Assembly: GCA_003542575.1 (NCBI GenBank)
Contig: DPKJ01000012.1
Location: forward strand, 24,379 to 51,787
Direction: 5' to 3'
DNA length: 27,409 nucleotides
Source: Rikenellaceae bacterium
GTDB taxonomy: Bacteria > Bacteroidota > Bacteroidia > Bacteroidales > UBA932
Positions 22,031 through 27,409 of the stretch are shown here, in pieces. The position numbers and the translations under genes were made by a program. Each line of letters begins with the position of its first letter. The stretch's first letter is position 1. Below the pieces are notes generated by a model that saw nothing but the letters and a program-made list of their open reading frames with translations, did not search any database and had not been told where the DNA came from.

Positions 22031-23776
22031 ATGAAAGTTGCTGTCATAGGTTCAGGAGTTGCAGGGCTTGCAACGGCAATCAGAGTTGCTGCAAGGGGTG
22101 ACATCGTTACTCTTTTCGAGAAGAACGGAACCCCGGGAGGTAAAATCTCCCAGATTCGTGATAAGGGTTACCGTTTTGACACCGGCCCTTCGCTATTTAC
22201 TCTTCCCAATTTGGTTGATGAGTTGTTGTCAATGAAGTCAAATCAAATCGATCAATCTGCTAATGCAAATGATAACGCAATAAACGAAACCGGTCAATTT
22301 ATTAATGCAAATGGTAAATCTGCTAATTCAGATGTGCACAAAGTAGAAGCAGATACTCAATCAGTAGGTGCAGATGCTCAATCAGTAGATACTAGTGTTC
22401 GCACAAGTTTATACAGTAAAAATTCTTTTAAGTACTTTCGTCTTGAAAACAGTTGCCGCTATTTTTACGCTGACAGTACTGTTTTCGATTTTTTCCAGGA
22501 TACACAAAAGCTAAGGGAGCAGATTGAAAATAACACTGACGAAAATTTCGAAAATATTCTCAAACGGCTCAATCAATCAGAATTCATCTACAATCTCACA
22601 TCAGACCTGTTCATATTCAACTCTTTCCACCGTTTTTCAAACTTTTTAAAAGAGGAGAACCGTTCGATTCCCCTTCACCTTCACAAACTTGGTTTTCACA
22701 GAACCATGCACTCTGCAAACAAATCTTTGTTCAGGGACAAGAGAATCGTTCAACTGTTTGACAGATACGCCACATACAATGGCTCTTCACCATACAGGGC
22801 ACCTGCAACTCTTAACATGATATCTCATCTGGAGCACAATATTGGGGCATTTTTTCCCGAAAAGGGCATTTACTCCATTGCGGACTCGCTTTATAAAAAG
22901 GGTGTTGAACTTGGTGTGCAATTTGAATTTAACTCCCTTGTTACCGAGGTAATTGTTGAAAGATTTAAATGCACAGGAGAGAAAAAACACGAAATCTGCT
23001 CAGGAGAAAATTATAATGATAATTCCAGAGATGAAAACACCAGTAATTTTGTAAAACCTTGGAGAGGTAAGCGGGCTGTTGGTGTTAGAGTGAATGGCGT
23101 TTCAAAGTACTTCGATTATGTTGTATGCGACACCGATGTTAGTTATGCGGCCGAAAATATGTTCAACGGCCGATACAGGCACCCTCTTAAAAAGAGATTA
23201 TCAAGGCTGGAACCTTCATCTTCTGCTCTGATATTCTACTGGGGCATAAACGGTGAATTCAAGCAGCTTGATGTGCATAATATTCTCTTTACCTCCAATT
23301 ACAAAGAGGAGTTTAATTATCTGTTTAAAAAGAGAGAGCTGTACAGTGACCCAACTGTCTATATTTTTATAAGTAAAAAAGTTGTTGCCGGTGATGCTCC
23401 TGATGGTTGCGAAAACTGGTTTGTTATGGTTAATGCTCCATACAATAACGGGCAGGATTGGCAAACTGTAATTGCAAATGCCCGAAAATCAATTATTCAA
23501 AAAATTGACAAAACATTCAATATTAAAATCGAAGATTTCATTGATGTTGAACATATTGCATCTCCTATTACAATTGAAAGAAATACACTTAGCAGTAAAG
23601 GGGCTCTCTACGGCAGCTCTTCAAACTCTATGTTCTCTGCCTTTTTGAGGCACCCCAACACCTTGAATAAGATTAAAAATCTCTCCTTTACCGGAGGCAG
23701 TACCCACCCGGGCGGTGGAATTCCTCTCTGCTTGGCAAGTGCCATTATTGCCGAAAAAGAGATTTACAAACTTTGA
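22031..23776 (+). CDS. crtD: CrtD/CrtI-family carotenoid desaturase with low-complexity insertions
   Basis: 581 residues, some 80-90 longer than usual for the family. Rossmann motif GSGVAGLATAIRVAARG (residues 7-23) and FDTGPSLFTLPNLVDELL (49-66) resemble CrtD-type 1-hydroxycarotenoid 3,4-desaturases. The C-terminal FTGGSTHPGGGIPLCLASAII is the family signature. Extra length lies in two hydrophilic inserts: about residues 70-126 (Asn, Ala, Asp, Ser, Gln rich, repeat-encoded) and about 312-345. With CruF downstream, the likely job is desaturating the hydroxylated psi end to extend conjugation. The alternative is a second desaturase or isomerase acting earlier. The frame is open throughout, so the gene appears intact. 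Confidence 0.85.
   Translation: MKVAVIGSGVAGLATAIRVAARGDIVTLFEKNGTPGGKISQIRDKGYRFDTGPSLFTLPNLVDELLSMKSNQIDQSANANDNAINETGQFINANGKSANSDVHKVEADTQSVGADAQSVDTSVRTSLYSKNSFKYFRLENSCRYFYADSTVFDFFQDTQKLREQIENNTDENFENILKRLNQSEFIYNLTSDLFIFNSFHRFSNFLKEENRSIPLHLHKLGFHRTMHSANKSLFRDKRIVQLFDRYATYNGSSPYRAPATLNMISHLEHNIGAFFPEKGIYSIADSLYKKGVELGVQFEFNSLVTEVIVERFKCTGEKKHEICSGENYNDNSRDENTSNFVKPWRGKRAVGVRVNGVSKYFDYVVCDTDVSYAAENMFNGRYRHPLKKRLSRLEPSSSALIFYWGINGEFKQLDVHNILFTSNYKEEFNYLFKKRELYSDPTVYIFISKKVVAGDAPDGCENWFVMVNAPYNNGQDWQTVIANARKSIIQKIDKTFNIKIEDFIDVEHIASPITIERNTLSSKGALYGSSSNSMFSAFLRHPNTLNKIKNLSFTGGSTHPGGGIPLCLASAIIAEKEIYKL
22349..22390 (+). repeat. 21-bp tandem duplication inside the CrtD-like gene
   Basis: Two 21-bp units (GCAGATACTCAATCAGTAGG plus T, then GCAGATGCTCAATCAGTAGA plus T) differ at two positions and are in codon phase, giving ADTQSVG and ADAQSVD. 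Nearby sequence (22254-22330) contains related TCTGCTAAT and AATGCAAAT pieces, so the whole first insertion looks repeat-derived. Confidence 0.7.
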
Positions 23777-23794
23777 AGTGAATAACATAAACCA

Positions 23795-23878
23795 AATTGC
23801 TTGAACCGAATTATTTGAATATAATTGCTTGAAACGAATCATTTGAAACAAACTGCTTGAAACGAATTACTTGAATCT
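23795..23878 (+). repeat. Six degenerate 14-bp tandem repeats between crtD and cruF
   Basis: Six units of exactly 14 bp with consensus AATTGCTTGAAACG run from 23795, and a seventh decayed copy follows to 23892. They fill most of the 156-bp gap in the middle of the carotenoid operon. No open frame or hairpin terminator is apparent. It may be a neutral slippage product, an mRNA spacer or a protein-binding array. Confidence 0.75.
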
Positions 23879-23932
23879 AATCATATAGAATTGGTTTAAA
23901 ATATCTGAATATTAGAAAATGACAATAAGTAA

Positions 23933-24625
23933 ATGAAAAAGAATTTCATACAAAAAATATTCAATGTGGTCTCATACGAAGAGTTGCCAAAGACATTTCT
24001 CATTTTCTACTCTGTGGGGCTTTTGCTGTTTCTTCTTCCTTTTACCCGCGAACTCTTTATCACATTGACTCCTCTCTCTCTTTTACTGGTAAATATTGCC
24101 CTTTTATATCACCACCGCCACTGGAATTTTCGTTTTATTCTTTTTATCTTCACAGTAACAATATCTTCTTTTCTAATTGAGGCTGAGGGTGTTCGTGGTG
24201 GAGTCCTTTTTGGTGAATACCTCTATCTTGGCACATTGGGTCCCAAACTCTTTGCAACTCCGCTTGTTATTGGGCTCAACTGGTTGATGCTGACATATTG
24301 CAGTGCTGCGATTATGGAGTATATAAGGAGGAGATCGGCGGGTACGGTAGATATTGCGATTAAGATTCTTGGGGGTGCTCTTTTAATGGTGACTTATGAT
24401 ATTGTTGTTGAAATGGTTGCGCCGGGAATGGGCATGTGGGAATTTGATCAGGGGTACCCGCCCTCTAAGAACTTCGTGATGTGGTTTGTGATGGCAACTG
24501 TATTTCACATTTTGTTTGTCGCTTTCAAAATTAAACCTGTGGGAAAACCTGCCATTGCGCTATTTTTTGCACAGATTGCATTTTTTCTTTTGATTTCGCT
24601 CTTTATGGCTGTAGAAATAATTTAA
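23933..24625 (+). CDS. cruF: CruF-type carotenoid 1,2-hydratase (DUF422 family)
   Basis: A 230-residue integral membrane protein with about six or seven hydrophobic segments. The central motif EAEGVRGGVLFGEYLYLGTLGPKLFATPLVIGLNW is the recognisable DUF422/CruF core, and EMVAPGMGMWEF follows at about 165. CruF adds water across the C1-C2 double bond of the psi end of gamma-carotene or lycopene, giving a tertiary hydroxyl without using O2. In cyanobacteria and Bacteroidota it precedes CrtD-like desaturation and glycosylation by CruG, which matches the neighbours here. It starts the second half of the operon, 17 bp before the acyltransferase gene. Confidence 0.88.
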   Translation: MKKNFIQKIFNVVSYEELPKTFLIFYSVGLLLFLLPFTRELFITLTPLSLLLVNIALLYHHRHWNFRFILFIFTVTISSFLIEAEGVRGGVLFGEYLYLGTLGPKLFATPLVIGLNWLMLTYCSAAIMEYIRRRSAGTVDIAIKILGGALLMVTYDIVVEMVAPGMGMWEFDQGYPPSKNFVMWFVMATVFHILFVAFKIKPVGKPAIALFFAQIAFFLLISLFMAVEII

Positions 24626-24642
24626 TGGCAAGGTAAAACGGA

Positions 24643-25305
24643 ATGATGATTAAGGGAAAATATACTCCATTTACGGGCTGGTTCTTTGAGCAATATTCAA
24701 AGTGGCATATGAAAAAGGTGTATCGCTCTATTAGATATATTGCGGTAAACCCTCCGGGTGAAGATTTATTTATGTCTGGAACGGGGAGGCCTATATTACT
24801 TGTCTCAAACCACTTCTCTTTCTGGGATGGCTTCAATCATATTATGCTCAACAGGCGCACCTTTAAGCGCACAATGAATATAATGATGCTGCATGAGCAG
24901 CTCTCCAAACGTAAGTTTTTGCGTTATACCGGTGCATTCTCACTTGATAAGGGAAACAGAGGGGTTATCGAAGGATTACGTCATTCGGTTGAGCTTCTTA
25001 AGGATAGAAACAATATGCTATTAATTTTTCCTCAGGGAGAAATTCAATCCATCTATACACGCAATTTTGTTTTTGAAAGGGGGCTTGAATTTATTGTGGC
25101 TAATACTCCCGGTATTCAGATTATATTCAATGTCAACCTTTTAAACTTCTTTTCTGAGAGGAAACCTACTCTTACAATGTATCTTAAGGAGTATATTCCT
25201 CAAAAAGATGATAAAATTGCTCACCTTGAGCAAGAGTTTAACCTTTTTGCTGTTGAATGTTTCAACAGTGAGAGCCCAAGAGAAAAAGGAGTTAAAATAA
25301 TATGA
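24643..25305 (+). CDS. PlsC-family acyltransferase, likely acylating a carotenoid glycoside
   Basis: 220 residues. The acyltransferase catalytic HX4D motif is His57-FSFW-Asp62 in SNHFSFWDGF. A second block FPQGEIQSIYTRNFVFERG corresponds to the FPEG(T/S)RS motif, with Gln in place of Glu at the third position. No clear membrane span, so it is probably a peripheral enzyme. Ordinarily such proteins acylate lysophospholipids; between cruF and a glycosyltransferase (ATGA overlap with the latter), the better guess is transfer of a fatty acyl chain to the sugar of a glycosylated carotenoid. Function is inferred from context. Tandem ATGs at 24643 and 24646 make the exact start trivial. Confidence 0.85.
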   Translation: MMIKGKYTPFTGWFFEQYSKWHMKKVYRSIRYIAVNPPGEDLFMSGTGRPILLVSNHFSFWDGFNHIMLNRRTFKRTMNIMMLHEQLSKRKFLRYTGAFSLDKGNRGVIEGLRHSVELLKDRNNMLLIFPQGEIQSIYTRNFVFERGLEFIVANTPGIQIIFNVNLLNFFSERKPTLTMYLKEYIPQKDDKIAHLEQEFNLFAVECFNSESPREKGVKII

Positions 25306-26474
25306 CCATTTTCGGCTGGATACTGTTGTTTTTTCTGACAATCCGTTTGATTGTCTCTTTTGCTAATTTTATATGGACATATCTGGTTAGAAAGGAGTTA
25401 AACAATTACTGCGCAGTAAAAAAGAACCAAGCAGATAATGAGTGTCGCTCAGATTGTGTAACTATTACAGGAGATTCTGTGCTCAATATTAGTCTACCCT
25501 CCTGGTCAATTCTAATACCTGCCCGTAACGAAGAGAACTCAATCGGAAACCTACTGGAAGATATCCTGACTCTTAAAGATAGACCATGTGAGGTTATAGT
25601 CTATGATGATAAATCAACTGACAGCACAAGGGAGATCGTTCTGGGATTTCAAAAGAGGCTTCCTGAACTCAGGCTTATCGAAGGTGAGCTTCCCGAAGGC
25701 TGGCTCGGTAAGAACAATGGCTGTCACTCTCTCGCCTCGGTTGCAAAGGGACAATATCTACTCTTCCTTGACGCCGATGTTAGGATAGACTCAGATATGG
25801 CAACCAAATATCTCAATTACGCAATTTCTAACAAACTCTCGTTGCTATCGATATTTCCTGCGCAAATTCTAGAGAGCAGAGCCGGCAAGATATCAACGCC
25901 CATAATGAACTGGATTCTTCTATCTCTTCTCCCTCTGCCTTTGGTAAAAAATTGCAGCTGGAGCTCCTTTTCTGCAGCCAATGGCCAGTTTATGCTCTTT
26001 AAAACAGATGATTACAACCTGCTTAAACCCCATGAAAAATTCAGAATGAGTCGCGCTGAAGATATTGAGATAAGCAGATATTTTAAAAACGAACATAAGC
26101 ACATTGCAACACTGGCAGGAGATAAATCTATTAGATGCAACATGTACAGCTTGCTTAATGACGCAATCAATGGCTTTTCCAAGAATGTCTTTTATTTTTT
26201 TGGGAATTCTCCTTTTCTAACAATTATCTTTGCAATCCTTACAACACTAACTCCTCTTTGGTTGTTTGTGTTTAATGGAGTTATTCCGGGTTTTGGTTCT
26301 GTTGCAGCAGTTCTTTTGATGAGAATCTTTGTGTCACTTGCAAGTAAACAAAGTGTGGGAGATAATCTTAAATATCTTTTTCATCAACAGGTTGTTTTTA
26401 TGCGGATAGTAGCCAAAGCTGCTGTAAATCGTAAAAAGAGAGTTGAAATATGGAAAGGAAGAAATATTTACTGA
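25302..26474 (+). CDS. Family 2 glycosyltransferase, CruG-like
   Basis: 390 residues. One N-terminal membrane segment (GWILLFFLTIRLIVSFANFIW), then a GT-A domain: SILIPARNEENSIGNLLEDIL, VYDDKSTDSTREIV, LGKNNGCHSLA, the D157-x-D159 metal site in LLFLDADVRID, and SRAEDIEISRYFK near 255 with the acceptor-site ED. Two or three hydrophobic segments close the protein. Family-2 enzymes of this build include CruG (carotenoid glycosyltransferase), CrtQ and hopanoid glycosyltransferases. The position after CruF and the acyltransferase makes carotenoid glycosylation most likely. It overlaps both neighbours (4 bp and 25 bp). The sugar donor cannot be read from the sequence. An insertion at about residues 40-62 is hydrophilic and unlike homologues I recall. 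Confidence 0.85.
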   Translation: MTIFGWILLFFLTIRLIVSFANFIWTYLVRKELNNYCAVKKNQADNECRSDCVTITGDSVLNISLPSWSILIPARNEENSIGNLLEDILTLKDRPCEVIVYDDKSTDSTREIVLGFQKRLPELRLIEGELPEGWLGKNNGCHSLASVAKGQYLLFLDADVRIDSDMATKYLNYAISNKLSLLSIFPAQILESRAGKISTPIMNWILLSLLPLPLVKNCSWSSFSAANGQFMLFKTDDYNLLKPHEKFRMSRAEDIEISRYFKNEHKHIATLAGDKSIRCNMYSLLNDAINGFSKNVFYFFGNSPFLTIIFAILTTLTPLWLFVFNGVIPGFGSVAAVLLMRIFVSLASKQSVGDNLKYLFHQQVVFMRIVAKAAVNRKKRVEIWKGRNIY

Positions 26475-27208
26475 TTGTTATATTGTTGATGCTTGGATTG
26501 GCCTCATACGCTCAGGACAAATACGACAAGGCTATTTATGATTGCTACGTTAAGGGTGATATGATTGGTTGGCAGCAAATTATTAAGTTAGCTGAGAGAG
26601 ATGTTGCTGCAGAGAGATCCGGTGAGTATTCTTATAAATCGCCTTTGAAAATTTCACTTATTAACTACTATTACGGTGTTTCAGGCTGGCTTATCTCTCA
26701 GAAAGAGAGTAAACTGGTGATGGAGTATATTAAAAAGGGCGAGGCACTTATTGAAAAAATTCTTGATCATGAGCCTGATAATGCAACATTTATTGCCTAC
26801 AAAGCGGCATTTAAGGGTTTTAGAATTGGAGTCAGTAACTTCAAAGCTGTCTATTTGGGAATGCAGAGCATGAATTTTGCAAAAAAGGCTTATAGCATCG
26901 ACCCTATTAATGTCAGGGCTCTTATTGAGATGGGAAATGTGCTCTATTACAGCCCCTCATTTGCAGGTGGAGACAAGAAAAAGGGGATAGAATTTTATGA
27001 GCGGGCAGTCAGCGAAATTGAAAGAGGTGGTTCTACATTTAATAACTGGCAGTATCTTTCTCTGTTAACAAGCATTACTAATGCTTATTACGAATCGGGT
27101 CAAAAAAAGGAGGCCCTTAAAGCTTACGAAAAGGCAAACTCTGCTGAACCCCGTTTTTTGTGGATAAAAGAGAATCTCTCCCCAAAAATTTTACAACTTA
27201 GAGATTAA
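26450..27208 (+). CDS. Exported TPR-like helical-repeat protein of unknown function ending the carotenoid operon
   Basis: 252 residues. Signal peptide at 1-21 (MERKKYLLIVILLMLGLASYA, cut before QDKYD), so periplasmic; there is no lipobox Cys. The mature part is all-helical. TPR-like units are apparent around residues 140-175 (NFAKKAYSIDPINVRALIEMGNVLYYS) and 205-240 (LLTSITNAYYESGQKKEALKAYEKANSAEP), the latter close to TPR consensus. The start overlaps the glycosyltransferase gene by 25 bp, which favours tight co-expression. I do not recognise a specific family. A scaffold or carrier for the glycosylated carotenoid or its enzymes is a guess. Confidence 0.82.
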   Translation: MERKKYLLIVILLMLGLASYAQDKYDKAIYDCYVKGDMIGWQQIIKLAERDVAAERSGEYSYKSPLKISLINYYYGVSGWLISQKESKLVMEYIKKGEALIEKILDHEPDNATFIAYKAAFKGFRIGVSNFKAVYLGMQSMNFAKKAYSIDPINVRALIEMGNVLYYSPSFAGGDKKKGIEFYERAVSEIERGGSTFNNWQYLSLLTSITNAYYESGQKKEALKAYEKANSAEPRFLWIKENLSPKILQLRD

Positions 27209-27223
27209 ATCTCACCTCTAAGT
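27196..27223. terminator. Hairpin at the end of the carotenoid operon
   Basis: ACTTAGAG (27196-27203) pairs with CTCTAAGT (27216-27223) across a 12-nt loop; an alternative GAGAT/ATCTC hairpin lies at 27201-27213. It overlaps the stop codon of the last carotenoid-operon gene and sits between convergent genes. No strong U-run follows on the plus strand, so it is a weak terminator candidate. Confidence 0.4.
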
Positions 27224-27271
27224 GAATGTTTAATATCCCCGAGAATAGTGAAGCTCTTTGATATTAATCTA

Positions 27272-27409
27272 TTAAGCCCTTCTCTTCCGCCTTGAAATCT
27301 CTGCGTTTATCAAAAGTAACTCCCTCCCTGTTTGTCCGGCCATAGCTGTGTTCTCTTCTGCTCTCCTTAAAAGATATGGTAACACATCTCTAACCGGTGC
27401 GTACGGAAC
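27272..27409 (-). CDS. C-terminal fragment, probably proline dehydrogenase (cut by window edge)
   Basis: Hand translation from the window edge to the stop at 27272-27274 gives 45 residues starting VPYAPVRDVLPYLLRRAEENTAMAGQ. The VPY...LLRRAEEN pattern is the conserved C-terminal end of the PutA/PRODH FAD domain (usually VPYG...RRLxEN). The Glu-Asn following the Arg-Arg pair contacts substrate in that family. Convergent with the carotenoid operon across about 60 bp. Only 45 residues are available, so the assignment rests on one motif. Confidence 0.6.
   Translation of the reverse strand, partial: VPYAPVRDVLPYLLRRAEENTAMAGQTGRELLLINAEISRRKRRA

Noticed and set aside
22238..22430. Frameshift or assembly error in the CrtD-like gene
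   Set aside because: The low-complexity insert is in frame, codon-phased and flanked by intact family motifs, so expansion of a loop explains it better.
23795..23892. CRISPR-like array between crtD and cruF
   Set aside because: The 14-bp units are contiguous without unique spacers, degenerate and too short; this is a tandem repeat.

Overview
The window looks like a chromosomal segment of a member of the Bacteroidota, most likely the order Bacteroidales or a close relative. The evidence is moderate-to-low G+C, A/T-rich spacers with TAnnTTTG-like promoter elements, weak Shine-Dalgarno sites, a Bacteroidales-type radical SAM/lipoprotein pair, and Bacteroidota-style carotenoid genes. There are no rRNA or tRNA genes, no CRISPR arrays and no recognisable insertion sequences. 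Both ends cut through genes: a uroporphyrinogen-decarboxylase-family methyltransferase on the left and what looks like the C-terminus of a proline dehydrogenase on the right, both on the minus strand.

Layout. (1) 1-3400: MtaA-like partial gene, divergent from sucCD (succinyl-CoA synthetase), which ends at a bidirectional terminator. (2) 3442-5110, minus: a lipoprotein gene followed by a radical SAM/SPASM enzyme, a paired system of unknown function. (3) 5111-5546: a gene-free stretch with degenerate repeats, an inverted repeat and the ferritin terminator. (4) 5547-8301, minus: ferritin and an orphan membrane histidine kinase (5TM-Lyt, PAS, GAF, HisKA, HATPase). (5) 8470-15433, plus: a patatin phospholipase, then rmlA-C-D-B (dTDP-L-rhamnose), a WbuC-type cupin and two tandem WlbA/WbpB-type sugar-nucleotide dehydrogenases; this is a surface-glycan precursor region without glycosyltransferases. 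(6) 15449-19567, minus: a tightly packed operon of a DUF438/hemerythrin/PAS protein, a DUF1858-DUF2249-like protein and a CopA-type copper ATPase. (7) 19682-27208, plus: a carotenoid operon.

The carotenoid operon reads phytoene desaturase, phytoene synthase, a CrtD-like second desaturase, a CruF-type hydratase, an acyltransferase, a family-2 glycosyltransferase and a secreted helical-repeat protein. Together these predict synthesis of phytoene, its desaturation, hydration of the psi end, further desaturation, then glycosylation and acylation. The product would be a membrane carotenoid acyl-glycoside. No lycopene cyclase, GGPP synthase or oxygen-requiring ketolase/hydroxylase is in the window. 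The last, exported protein is a candidate new partner of this pathway.

A cross-cutting feature is a set of short, degenerate tandem repeats with different units (7, about 10, 12, 14, 19 and 21 nt) placed just after or between genes and, in codon phase, inside linkers of two or three proteins. They look like independent local expansions rather than one mobile repeat family.
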